Source: RH-AL1 sp965198495 (lineage in GTDB: Bacteria > Pseudomonadota > Alphaproteobacteria > Rhizobiales > Beijerinckiaceae). Taken from it: DNA of 64,000 bases. The notes below the pieces were generated by a model. That model did not search any database, was not told the DNA's origin, and was given only the letters and a program-made list of their open reading frames with translations. Location of the stretch: assembly GCA_965198495.1 (NCBI GenBank), contig CBDAPL010000001.1, positions 2,232,001-2,296,000 of the forward strand, in the 5' to 3' direction. Shown one piece after another: positions 1 through 8,077 of the stretch (its first letter is position 1; each line of letters opens with the position of its first letter). A program made the translations under genes and the position numbers.

Positions 1-1416
1 GCGGCAATGCGCGCTGACCCCGTAATAATGGCTGATACCCTCGTGCGCCACGAAGGGCAGGTCGCCGCCCCAGGGTGAGTGCGGCGTGTAGGGCACGTCG
101 CGGCGCAGCGCCGCCACCGCGTCGGGGAGCACGCCGTCGAAGATCGCGTTGCTCCACAGCGCCGCCGGCATACCCAACATGGAGGCCTGCTGCGCCACCT
201 CGCTCGCCCCGCACAGAACCGCGAGGCAGGGTGACGCCTGCGTGCGCAGGAGGAACTGCTCGGCCTCTTCGACGACGGAAGCGCGGAACCCATCGTCGGT
301 CGCGGGATAGTCGAAGTTCGCGAAGGCGAAATCCTGCCACACCAGCAGGCCGAGTTCGTCGCAGAGCGCGTAAAACGCATCGCCTTCGTAGCCCATCGTG
401 CCGCCGACGCGGATCATGTTCATGCCGGCCTCGCGTGCCAGCATCAGCGGCGGCAGGTAGGCCTCGCGCGAGAAGGGCAGGGCGACGATATCGACATTGG
501 TCCAGCAGGCGCCGCGGCAGAATACCGGCACCTCGTTGACGAGGAGGCCGAAGCCCTTGCCATCGGCATCGCGGTCGACCTTGATAGTGCGGAAGCCAAC
601 CTTGCCGAGCTCGAAGGTTTCCTGGCCGACGAAGGCCTGCACGGTGTAAAGCATCGGCTCGCCGTGCGTGTGCGGCCACCAGCGCTTGACGTCCGGTATC
701 TCGACGCGGCCGCGCAGGACACCATCGCCGTCGTCGACGAGTACGAAGTCGACGAGACCGCATCGCGCCGTCACCCATCCGTCGACGGGCGTGGCGAGCC
801 GGATCATGACATCGAGCAGCCCCTCGCCATCGCGGTCGAAACGCGCCTCGATGCGTCGCTCGACGATACGTTGCGCGCCCGCGTCGACCAGCGACACGCC
901 GCGCCACGGCCCGACGGCGTGCACCGGCGGTCCCCATCCAGGAATATGGCCAAGTAGCAGCGTGCGTGCGAAGCGCAGCGCCGGTGGCTTGACGAGGCGC
1001 GGTCGCCAGCGCGCCCGACCCTTCTTGCCGGCGACGTGTGCGTCGAGCGAACGAAAGGCGATGTGTAGATCGTGACGACCCGTGAGCGCCAGCGTCGTTG
1101 CGTGCGCAAGGAACATGTTGTCGGAGGCGAGCACCAGCACGCCGTCGATGTAGACCTCGGCGATGGTCGCGAGCCCATCGAAGCGCAGGATTGCCGGACC
1201 CTCGCCGCTGATCGTCGCACGATACCAGAAATCGTAGGCGTCGAAGCCGACCGCGTCGTCCGGCCGCCACCGGCCGAGCGCCCGCAAGGACGCGCCGACC
1301 GTGCCGGGGACGATGGCCGGGAGCCACTCGGCGGTCGGTTCGATGGCTCCGGTGTCGCGCCATACCCCAGGAGCGGTCTGGACCAAGGACCAGTCACCGA
1401 TCAAAGGCGGCGTCAT
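1..1416 (-). CDS. Glycoside hydrolase family 2 (beta-mannosidase-like), 3' end beyond window
   Basis: The first 472 codons are present; the C-terminus lies outside the window. The N-terminal part (about residues 1-170) reads as the GH2 jelly-roll sugar-binding domain. Residues 331-336 (GMNMIR) followed by YEGDAFYALCDELGLLVWQD mark entry into the TIM barrel. CGASE at 402-406 places E406 as the likely acid/base, with CGAS where many beta-mannosidases have GNN. The ATG at 1416 lies 18 nt after the stop of the DUF1839 gene, so it is the last visible gene of the carrier-protein operon. No signal peptide is seen, suggesting a cytoplasmic glycosidase. The GH2 call is firm; mannose specificity is inferred from the barrel motif, and another beta-glycosidase specificity is possible. 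Confidence 0.85.
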   Translation of the reverse strand, partial: MTPPLIGDWSLVQTAPGVWRDTGAIEPTAEWLPAIVPGTVGASLRALGRWRPDDAVGFDAYDFWYRATISGEGPAILRFDGLATIAEVYIDGVLVLASDNMFLAHATTLALTGRHDLHIAFRSLDAHVAGKKGRARWRPRLVKPPALRFARTLLLGHIPGWGPPVHAVGPWRGVSLVDAGAQRIVERRIEARFDRDGEGLLDVMIRLATPVDGWVTARCGLVDFVLVDDGDGVLRGRVEIPDVKRWWPHTHGEPMLYTVQAFVGQETFELGKVGFRTIKVDRDADGKGFGLLVNEVPVFCRGACWTNVDIVALPFSREAYLPPLMLAREAGMNMIRVGGTMGYEGDAFYALCDELGLLVWQDFAFANFDYPATDDGFRASVVEEAEQFLLRTQASPCLAVLCGASEVAQQASMLGMPAALWSNAIFDGVLPDAVAALRRDVPYTPHSPWGGDLPFVAHEGISHYYGVSAHCR

Positions 1417-1434
1417 ACCGACGGAAGAGCCCAG

Positions 1435-2409
1435 CTAGAGGCCGTCCAGGCCCTCGAAGATCCGCGCGTAATGTTCGACCAGGGGGTCAAGCGCCGATTC
1501 GATCCTATCGAAGCGTTTGCGGGCGACGGCGCGTGCCAGCTGAAACTGGAACGTCTTCGCGCCGGACGACAGAGCCTTGCACGATTCGATCGAGGGTCCA
1601 AAGCCGGCCCGTCCCGCGCCTTCGGCGTCGAGCCACGCGAGATGAGCGCCCAGAAGCTCGAAGTTCATACCGAGCTGGCGGGCCGTATTGAAGGCATATT
1701 TGTGCAGGAACGCGTTCGGTCGTTCGGCCGCCGCCATGACCTGCTCGCGCACGCGTTCGCGGAACATCGCGACCGGGTTCTCCAGCGGCCGGCGCGCGAG
1801 ATGGCGGCGAAGGATGCGCAGCGGCGTCGTCGCGTCGAGCCGTCTGCGGCGGTCGAACTTCACGAACTCGGCATACGGGAAAAGCGCCGCCTCGCCGGCG
1901 CCGACCGTCATCACGGCCGCGTAATCGTCGGCACCGAGCGTGTGGAAGCCGGAACTGTGGAAATAATCGAGCGCGCGCCGGCCCGGTTCGATGCGGTTGA
2001 TGGCGATCGTGGTCTTGGTGTGCTCGCTCCGGTAGGAGATGCCGCGCGTGTCCGGCAGGTAGTACCCGTCGACCTCGATCAGAACCATACGCCCGCGTCG
2101 CGTCTGCTCGACGACATGCGCTTCCAGCGTGTCGTAGAGGGCCATCTCGCCGACTTCGAGACCGAATTGTTCGGCGAGATCCTCGAGCGGAAATTTGGTG
2201 AAGGTGAAGTGGTCGCCCTCGAAATCCTGCGCGGCGGTGAAGCCCAGCGCCGATGTCGGATCTTCGCCGATCGCGTTGAGGATCTCGATCCAAACGTCGA
2301 TGTAACAATTCGTTTCCGGCCAGTCGCGGCTGCCGTCATGCAGCGCGTGCGGCCGGTAATCGGCCGGCGAAAGCGAAGGGAAGACGGCGATCGGCGCCTT
2401 GGCGAGCAT
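1435..2409 (-). CDS. DUF1839 family protein of the amino acid:carrier protein cluster
   Basis: A 324-residue soluble protein with no signal peptide or membrane segment. It resembles the DUF1839 family, members of which are found beside genes for amino acid:[carrier protein] ligases; the biochemical function is not established. The start lies 3 nt after the ligase stop (2413), so the two are almost certainly translated from one message. The N-terminal half is rich in aromatic and acidic residues (NCYIDVWIEIL near residue 35). The C-terminal half is helical and Arg/Ala rich. A role as an aminoacyl transferase acting on the loaded carrier protein is possible but rests on position only. Confidence 0.75.
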   Translation of the reverse strand: MLAKAPIAVFPSLSPADYRPHALHDGSRDWPETNCYIDVWIEILNAIGEDPTSALGFTAAQDFEGDHFTFTKFPLEDLAEQFGLEVGEMALYDTLEAHVVEQTRRGRMVLIEVDGYYLPDTRGISYRSEHTKTTIAINRIEPGRRALDYFHSSGFHTLGADDYAAVMTVGAGEAALFPYAEFVKFDRRRRLDATTPLRILRRHLARRPLENPVAMFRERVREQVMAAAERPNAFLHKYAFNTARQLGMNFELLGAHLAWLDAEGAGRAGFGPSIESCKALSSGAKTFQFQLARAVARKRFDRIESALDPLVEHYARIFEGLDGL

Positions 2410-2412
2410 CGA

Positions 2413-3324
2413 TCAGCCCCAGAGCGCGTCGCGCACCTGGCGCGGCCACATCTCGACATCGAGGCCGTGCGTCTTGAAGAGGGCGAGCGCTAGGCGCTCC
2501 ATGCCGAAGCCGACGCAGGCCGTGTGCGCGGTGGCGCCTTCGTTCGTGCGAAGGTCCCAGTTATGGCCGAAATGGTCCTGGTGATAGTTGAAGCTGATGC
2601 AGGCCGTCGGCTTCTTGCCCTCATTGATCGGGATCAGCAGCTCGAACTTCAGCTCCTGGTCACGCTGGCTCGCCTTCAGCATGCGCCCAGCGCGGCCGAA
2701 GAACGGATCGCTGGCGACTTCAAGCGTGTAGGGCAGCTCGAGCAGCGCGACGATCTCTTCTGCCTTGTGCATCCACAAGGCGCGGAAGTCGCGCACCTGG
2801 TCCGGCGTGCCGATGCGCACGTATTCGCGCTGGCGGAACATCTGCATCCGATCCGGATCCTTGGAAGGCTCGTGGCGGAAGCAGTAGGAGTAGATATCGT
2901 AGATGCCGCCTTCCTCGGGCAGCGCGCCGCGTCGCGCGACGACGGGGTAGAGCGGGTAGCACGCGGCCGGCGCCAGCGACACGGCGGTCACGGCCTGGTC
3001 CTGTGTCCAGTCGAGGTTGGCGTGCAGACGGTCGAGAAGCATGCCGTGCTCCCGGTCGCCCCCGGCGAAGCTGTGGATCGTCCCCGCCATATCCGGAAAG
3101 TTCTTCAGGTAGCCGGAGCGCTCGAGATCGCGGCGATTCATGCCGGGCGGGAAGCGCAACACCTCCGGTCGCGCATCCTTGCCGAAGCGGGTGATAAGCG
3201 CCGCGAAGCCTTCGATCACGTGCTCGAAGGTGCCGCCGCGGCCGTAGAGGCCGTCGACGCCCATGTCGATGAGCAACCCCTTGGCGAAAAGGTCGTCGAG
3301 AAACGTACCGCATATCGTGCACAT
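2413..3324 (-). CDS. Amino acid--[acyl-carrier-protein] ligase (class II aaRS-like)
   Basis: Residues 1-303 form a stand-alone class II aminoacyl-tRNA synthetase catalytic core without a tRNA-binding domain. This matches the SerRS-like enzymes of Bradyrhizobium and relatives that activate small amino acids such as glycine or alanine and load them on the phosphopantetheine arm of a carrier protein. Motif 2 is seen at CFRHEP (148-153) and motif 3 at GFGMER (272-277). C122, E167 and C270 are placed as expected for the active-site zinc triad of this family. The matching carrier protein is two genes upstream (4532-4777). The amino acid substrate cannot be read from the sequence. Confidence 0.9.
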   Translation of the reverse strand: MCTICGTFLDDLFAKGLLIDMGVDGLYGRGGTFEHVIEGFAALITRFGKDARPEVLRFPPGMNRRDLERSGYLKNFPDMAGTIHSFAGGDREHGMLLDRLHANLDWTQDQAVTAVSLAPAACYPLYPVVARRGALPEEGGIYDIYSYCFRHEPSKDPDRMQMFRQREYVRIGTPDQVRDFRALWMHKAEEIVALLELPYTLEVASDPFFGRAGRMLKASQRDQELKFELLIPINEGKKPTACISFNYHQDHFGHNWDLRTNEGATAHTACVGFGMERLALALFKTHGLDVEMWPRQVRDALWG

Positions 3325-3346
3325 GGCGAAATCTCAGCGAAAGGGC

Positions 3347-4531
3347 TCAGGCGACGAGTTCGCCATCGAGCCGGTGGACAAGCAGCATCTTCGAGACGTT
3401 GCCGAAAATGCGATCGTTGTTGATCATCACCTGCGCCGACAGGATGTCGCGATACTGGCGGGCGACGGAGTAGGGCGTGTCGTTGCGGAAGCCGGCGATG
3501 CCGCAGACGATCATCGCCGTGTTGACGATCTCGATGGCGATGCGCGAGGACGCGACCTTGATGTTGTTCATGGCGACGGCAAAGCCAATCGAGGTCATGT
3601 CCTCGGGTTCTTGCCGCGCCGCCTCGAAGCGCTCCAGCCCGTCGCGCGTCATCGACTTCATCATCTGAAGTTGCGCCGCGGCCTCGGCGACGCGGAGTGC
3701 GCCCGGCGGCGTCTCGCCCGGCTGTCTGCGGGCATCCGCGCGAACGAAAGCCTGCGCCTTGTGCATGGCCGAGAGGGCGATCCCATACCACAGCGCCGCC
3801 CAGAGCAGGTGCGAGGTGCCGAGCATGGATCGCGCGGCAATCTCGGCGAAAGGCTTGGGCAGCACGTGCGAGACAGGCCCCGACGCCGTCAGGATGTAGC
3901 CGTCGGAGCAGGTGCCGCGCATCCCCATCGTGTCCCAGACCGAGGTGCGATGAAGCGCGCAATGGTCCTTCATGGCGACCACCAAGACCTGATCGGACGC
4001 GGGCGCTTCGGCGGAGCGCCGCGCCGTCGCGAGGATCGCGTCGGCCTGGGCGCCGTAGGAGATCACCGAAGCGTTCTTCGACAGCCGGTAGGTCTCGCCG
4101 TCACGCTCGACCGCGCAAAGCGAGCGGCGGACATCACCGCCGACACCGGCCTCGGATGTGGCCGAGGCCAGGAGCATCTGCTCGTCTGCGACACGGCAAA
4201 GGAAGGCGCGGTGCCACTCGCTCGTCTCGGCGTTCAGCAGCAACGAGGCGATCTGGATCTGGTGCATGGCGTAGATCATGCCGGTGGACGAGCATTGCTG
4301 ACCGAGCGCGGAGCAGATGTTGGCGATATCGCTCAGGCTCGCGCCCTCGCCGCCGAAATCGAGCGGCAGCATGGCGCCGAGCAGGCGGCCCATCTTCAAC
4401 GTCGCGACGGCCTCTGCCGGAAAACGACCCGCCCCGTCGACGTCGGCGGCGTGCAGCCCGGCGATCTCGGCCGCCGCCGCGCCACGCTCGGCGAGCGTCA
4501 TGCCGACACTTGAGGTGTCGAGGATATTCAT
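3347..4531 (-). CDS. Acyl-CoA dehydrogenase-like flavoprotein
   Basis: The 394 residues have the acyl-CoA dehydrogenase fold: an N-terminal helical domain, a middle beta domain with ASATSEAGVGGDVRRS (123-136), and a C-terminal helical bundle ending in AGFRNDTPYSVARQYRDI. The usual YEGT-like segment carrying the catalytic Glu reads MINNDRI at 369-375 without a Glu. The enzyme may therefore use a base elsewhere or belong to the monooxygenase-like branch. Its start abuts the carrier-protein stop directly (4531/4532), and it lies 22 nt before the ligase. The natural inference is that it oxidises the aminoacyl group held on the carrier protein, as known flavoproteins do for prolyl carrier proteins, but this is untested. 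Confidence 0.85.
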   Translation of the reverse strand: MNILDTSSVGMTLAERGAAAAEIAGLHAADVDGAGRFPAEAVATLKMGRLLGAMLPLDFGGEGASLSDIANICSALGQQCSSTGMIYAMHQIQIASLLLNAETSEWHRAFLCRVADEQMLLASATSEAGVGGDVRRSLCAVERDGETYRLSKNASVISYGAQADAILATARRSAEAPASDQVLVVAMKDHCALHRTSVWDTMGMRGTCSDGYILTASGPVSHVLPKPFAEIAARSMLGTSHLLWAALWYGIALSAMHKAQAFVRADARRQPGETPPGALRVAEAAAQLQMMKSMTRDGLERFEAARQEPEDMTSIGFAVAMNNIKVASSRIAIEIVNTAMIVCGIAGFRNDTPYSVARQYRDILSAQVMINNDRIFGNVSKMLLVHRLDGELVA

Positions 4532-4777
4532 CTAGGCGGCCGCGGCCGAAAGCTGGTGCACGCAGCCGGCGATCGCGTCGATGCTGGCGAAGCTTCGTCG
4601 GTTGAGCATGTTTTCGGGAAATTCGATCTCGAATCGGTCTTCGAGGGCAAGCATCAGCTGCACGGCGGCAAATGAGGTGAGGCCAGCGGCGTAGAGGTCC
4701 TGGCTGTCGTCCAGCGTCGCGACCTCGACCGGCAATCGTCCATGCCCAGAGATCAGATCGCGTATCGTGTCCAACAT
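4532..4777 (-). CDS. Small acyl/aminoacyl carrier protein
   Basis: An 81-residue acidic four-helix carrier protein. DLYAAGLTS at 27-35 contains S35, the predicted phosphopantetheine attachment site (GLTS in place of the common DSL). It is followed by the typical helix II AAVQLMLALEDRFEIEFPE. The ATG at 4777 is chosen because a GGGAGG sequence lies about 10 nt upstream; an in-frame ATG 57 nt further upstream gives an unneeded extension. As first gene of the cluster, it is the expected acceptor for the amino acid activated by the ligase at 2413-3324. It would need a phosphopantetheinyl transferase encoded elsewhere. Confidence 0.88.
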   Translation of the reverse strand: MLDTIRDLISGHGRLPVEVATLDDSQDLYAAGLTSFAAVQLMLALEDRFEIEFPENMLNRRSFASIDAIAGCVHQLSAAAA

Positions 4778-4956
4778 GGCGCCAGCCTCCCGCGCTTCGA
4801 GGAAGCCAAAAGATGCCGGCGTTGGCAATAACAACGCCTTACGAAGGCGCGGTCGTGCGAAAGCATGGTTGAAGATGTGCGAACGTTCCGCCGCAAAGCG
4901 TGTCCGAGCGCGAGCTACGCCTCAAGTCGCGCGCGGCTTGCTCAAGCGATGAGGCA

Positions 4957-5829
4957 CTATTCTTTCTTCGGCAGACGCGCGAGCAGCGCCGACGTATCCC
5001 AGCGGCCGCCGCCCATCGCCTGTATATCGGCGTAGAACTGATCGACGAGCGCCGCCACCGGCAGGCTGGCGCCGTTGCGGCGCGCCTCGTCGAGAACGAT
5101 CGCCAGGTCCTTGCGCATCCAGTTGACGGCGAAGCCGTGCGCGTATTCGCCAGCGACCATCGTCTTGGTGCGGTTCTCCATCTGCCAGGACTGCGCCGCG
5201 CCCTTCGATATGACCGCGACGACCGCCTCCGGATCGAGGCCGGCCCGCTCGGCGAAATGCAGTCCTTCCGCCAGCCCCTGCACGATGCCGGCGATGCAGA
5301 GCTGGTTGACCATTTTCGTGAGCTGGCCGGCGCCTGCCGGTCCCATCAGGCTGCAAGCCTTGGCATAGGCTCGGATCAGCGGTTCGGCTTTCGCGAAATG
5401 GTCCGCCGTGCCGCCGCACATCACGGTGAGCTGCCCCTTCTCCGCGCCGGCCTGACCGCCCGACACGGGCGCGTCGAGGAAGCCGAAGCCGGCCGCCTCG
5501 GCGGCACTCGAAAGCTCGCGCGCCACCTCGGCCGAGGCGGTGGTGTGATCGACGAAGAGCGCGCCTTTTCCCATGCCGTGAAAGGCGCCGTCCTCGCCGA
5601 TTGTCACCGAGCGCAGGTCCTGGTCGTTGCCGACGCAGCAGAAGACGACGTCCTGGCCCTCCGCGGCCGCCTTCGGTGTCTTGGCGGCTCGGCCGCCGTT
5701 CGCCTTGACCCAGTCGTCGGCCCTTGCCCCGGTGCGATTGTAGACCGTCACCTCGTGGCCCGCCTTGGCGAGATGTCCGGCCATCGGAAAGCCCATCACG
5801 CCGAGGCCGAGGAAGGAGAGTTTCGCCAT
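4957..5829 (-). CDS. NAD(P)-dependent beta-hydroxyacid dehydrogenase (3-hydroxyisobutyrate dehydrogenase family)
   Basis: A 290-residue two-domain reductase. The Rossmann fingerprint is GLGVMG at 8-13. The substrate-binding signature DAPVSGG and the catalytic-lysine segment GAGQLTKMVNQ are both present. The family includes 3-hydroxyisobutyrate, tartronate semialdehyde and glyoxylate/succinic semialdehyde reductases, and the specificity cannot be decided here. The ATG at 5829 starts directly with the Rossmann strand (MAKLSFLGLG). About 180 nt separate it from the carrier-protein gene downstream, so co-transcription with that cluster is uncertain. The upstream gene (5853-6641) ends 23 nt before this start and is probably in the same operon. 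Confidence 0.88.
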   Translation of the reverse strand: MAKLSFLGLGVMGFPMAGHLAKAGHEVTVYNRTGARADDWVKANGGRAAKTPKAAAEGQDVVFCCVGNDQDLRSVTIGEDGAFHGMGKGALFVDHTTASAEVARELSSAAEAAGFGFLDAPVSGGQAGAEKGQLTVMCGGTADHFAKAEPLIRAYAKACSLMGPAGAGQLTKMVNQLCIAGIVQGLAEGLHFAERAGLDPEAVVAVISKGAAQSWQMENRTKTMVAGEYAHGFAVNWMRKDLAIVLDEARRNGASLPVAALVDQFYADIQAMGGGRWDTSALLARLPKKE

Positions 5830-5852
5830 GCTTTCAGCTCCGTTTGAACAAA

Positions 5853-6641
5853 TCAGTCGACGGGGAAGTCGAAGTAGCGCGCGCTGATCCTCGCGAACGT
5901 GCCGTCCGCACGGCAGTCCGCCAGCGCCTTGTCGAACGCGGCTTTCAGCGCGACATCCTCCTTGCGCAGGCCGATCCCGATGCCGTCGCCGAAATAGGCC
6001 TTGTAGCGAGGAACGTCGGCGAGGATCTCGCAGCAACTCGCGTCGCGCCGCGTCTTCAGGAAGGTGACGATCGCGTCCTTGTCGCCGATCGCCGCGTCGA
6101 CCCGTCCCGCCTCGAGATCGAGGATCGCGTCGGAGAGCGAGCCGTAGCGCTTAACCCGGGCCTCACGATACACTTTGTTCAAGAACATCTCGTGGGTGCC
6201 GCCCTGTTCCACGCCGATGCGCCGCCCGGCCATCGCCTCGGGCGTATCGGCGGTGAGGTCTGTCGTCTTGCGGACCAGGAAGGCCGAAGGCATGCGCACG
6301 TAGGGCGTCGAGAAGGCGATCTGCCGCGAGCGCTGGTCGTTGATCTCCATCGCGGCCATGATCGCGTCGTAGCGGTGCGCCAGCAGGCCTTCGATCATGT
6401 CGTCCCAGTTCTGCGCCACGAAGGCGCAGGACACCGCCATGCGCCGGCAGAGGTCTTGACCGAGATCGATCTCGAACCCGGCCAGCGTGTCGCCGTCGAA
6501 GTAATTGTAGGGCGGCCGCGCGCCCTCGCTGGCGATTGTGAGATGGCTGGGCAGGCCTTGCGTGGCAGCACAGACGACCGGGGAGCAGACCGCGACCAAC
6601 AGAGCCGCGCAGATGTGACGGACGGCACCTCGCGTCATCAT
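5853..6641 (-). CDS. Periplasmic amino-acid-type substrate-binding protein (SBP family 3)
   Basis: About 262 residues with an N-terminal signal peptide (hydrophobic ICAALLVAVCSPVVC) followed by the family 3 solute-binding fold. Visible motifs are RPPYNYFDGDTLAGFEIDL and DAIMAAMEINDQRSRQIAFS, typical of polar amino acid or opine binding proteins. The start at 6641 is preferred because GGGGAAGG lies about 12 nt upstream; a TTG at 6665 would place that sequence inside the gene. No permease or ATPase gene lies nearby, so the binding protein is an orphan here. It could serve a distant ABC system or act in sensing. Ligand is unknown. Confidence 0.85.
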   Translation of the reverse strand: MMTRGAVRHICAALLVAVCSPVVCAATQGLPSHLTIASEGARPPYNYFDGDTLAGFEIDLGQDLCRRMAVSCAFVAQNWDDMIEGLLAHRYDAIMAAMEINDQRSRQIAFSTPYVRMPSAFLVRKTTDLTADTPEAMAGRRIGVEQGGTHEMFLNKVYREARVKRYGSLSDAILDLEAGRVDAAIGDKDAIVTFLKTRRDASCCEILADVPRYKAYFGDGIGIGLRKEDVALKAAFDKALADCRADGTFARISARYFDFPVD

Positions 6642-6783
6642 GAAGACGAGAGGCCTTCCCCGCAACGAAACCAGCAGCGCTCTCCCGATTGATCGCGCCG
6701 GACCTTGCCCAATCGGGCGCGCGCGCGCAAGCAGGCCCTATATGAGGCGCAGTCTTCAGGCGCGCGATCGAAAGGTACCGACG

Positions 6784-7920
6784 ATGGTCAGCGAACAAGA
6801 TGTCCTCGACGCGCTGCGCACGGTGGCGGGGCCGGACGGTCGGACATCGGTCTCGCGGACCAACGGTATCGCCGGGCTGACGATCCGCGACACGAAGGTT
6901 TACCTCGCTCTGACCGGCGACCCGCGCCTCTCAACCGCCATGGAGACGATGCGCGTCGAGGCGGAAAAGGCGATCAAGGCCGTGCCGGGCGTCACCAACG
7001 CGATCATCAGCCTGACCGCCGAGATGCCCCCGGGCGGTCCCGGTACGCCGAAGCCGGTGGCGGCCGGTGCCTCCGCCATGAAGGCCGGCCCCGCCGCGCC
7101 GCGCCCGGCGCCGGCGCGCAACATCGCCATTCCCGGCATCGAGCGCATCATCGCCGTCGCGTCGGGCAAGGGCGGCGTCGGCAAGTCGACGACGGCGGTC
7201 AACCTGGCGCTCGGCCTCGTCTCGCACGGCTGGCGCGTCGGCATCCTCGATGCCGACGTTTACGGTCCCTCGCTGCCGCGCCTGCTCGGCCTCAACGAGA
7301 AGCCGGACATGGACGGCAAGATGCTGAAGCCGATGCGCGCCTTCGGCCTGAAGGCCATGTCGATCGGCTTCCTCGTCGAGGAGCGGGAGGCGATGATCTG
7401 GCGCGGTCCGATGGTGATGAGCGCCATAAACCAGCTCCTGCGCGAGGTGGATTGGGGCGAGCTCGACTGCCTCGTCGTCGACATGCCGCCCGGCACCGGC
7501 GACGCGCAGCTCACCCTGGCGCAGAGCGTGCCGCTCGCGGGCGCCGTCATCGTCTCGACGCCGCAGGACCTCGCGCTCATCGACGCGCGGCGCGGTATCG
7601 CCATGTTCCAGAAGACCAACGTGCCGATCCTCGGCGTGGTCGAGAACATGAGCTATTTCGTCTGCCCGCACTGCCAGGGCCGCAGCGAGATCTTCGCGCA
7701 CGGCGGCGCGCGGCACGAGGCGGAGGCAATGGGCGTGCCGTTCCTCGGCGAGGTGCCGCTCGCCCTCTCGATCCGCGAACAGGCCGATGCCGGCCGTCCG
7801 ACCACGGCTGTCGCGCCCGACAGCCCGACGGGGGTCGTCTACCGCGACATCGCGGGCAAGGTTAAGGCCGGCCTCGAGGGGACGCGGCTGAGGACCGCGC
7901 CGCGCATCGTCATGGAATGA
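6784..7920 (+). CDS. mrp: Mrp/NBP35-type iron-sulfur carrier ATPase
   Basis: A 378-residue protein with an N-terminal MIP18/DUF59 domain (about 1-80), a Pro/Ala linker, and a P-loop ATPase domain. The deviant Walker A is GKGGVGKS at 128-135. The C-x2-C pair CPHC at 294-297 binds the bridging Fe-S cluster in ApbC/Mrp proteins. The role is transfer of Fe-S clusters to apoproteins in the cytoplasm. The ATG at 6784 begins the DUF59 domain; earlier in-frame codons overlap the divergent gene's upstream region. Known Fe-S users close by include MoaA at 8078-9142. Confidence 0.93.
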   Translation: MVSEQDVLDALRTVAGPDGRTSVSRTNGIAGLTIRDTKVYLALTGDPRLSTAMETMRVEAEKAIKAVPGVTNAIISLTAEMPPGGPGTPKPVAAGASAMKAGPAAPRPAPARNIAIPGIERIIAVASGKGGVGKSTTAVNLALGLVSHGWRVGILDADVYGPSLPRLLGLNEKPDMDGKMLKPMRAFGLKAMSIGFLVEEREAMIWRGPMVMSAINQLLREVDWGELDCLVVDMPPGTGDAQLTLAQSVPLAGAVIVSTPQDLALIDARRGIAMFQKTNVPILGVVENMSYFVCPHCQGRSEIFAHGGARHEAEAMGVPFLGEVPLALSIREQADAGRPTTAVAPDSPTGVVYRDIAGKVKAGLEGTRLRTAPRIVME

Positions 7921-7937
7921 GAGGTCGGAACCTCTCA
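7918..7937 (+). terminator. Perfect 8-bp hairpin at the mrp stop codon
   Basis: TGAGAGGT (7918-7925) and ACCTCTCA (7930-7937) form a perfect stem with a CGGA loop; the stem starts with the mrp stop codon. There is no T tract after it on either strand, so it may be an mRNA 3'-end structure or a Rho-dependent end rather than an intrinsic terminator. It lies between the convergent genes mrp and moaA. Confidence 0.4.
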
Positions 7938-7964
7938 GAAAAATTGCACACCTCGTCACATTTC

Positions 7965-7990
7965 AGCGTCATAAGCGTCATAGCGTCATA
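7965..7990. repeat. Three tandem copies of a 9-nt unit
   Basis: The unit AGCGTCATA is repeated nearly three times in a row (the third copy lacks its first A) in the convergent gap between mrp and moaA. The stretch is more AT-rich than its surroundings. No function is evident. Confidence 0.7.
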
Positions 7991-8077
7991 TAGCGAAGAA
8001 CGCTTGCTCGGTAATATAACCTTAATCAGGTTTTTCGCAACGCTGAGCCTTCCAGTCGTCCTCAACCGCCGTGCGGC

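Noticed and set aside
1072..2493. Long plus-strand open frame opposite the DUF1839 and ligase genes
   Set aside because: It is antisense to two recognisable proteins, shows no known domain and arises from high GC in which stops are rare.
3263..4513. Plus-strand open frame opposite the acyl-CoA dehydrogenase
   Set aside because: Arg/Asp/Gly-rich translation with no domain; the minus strand encodes a clear flavoprotein.
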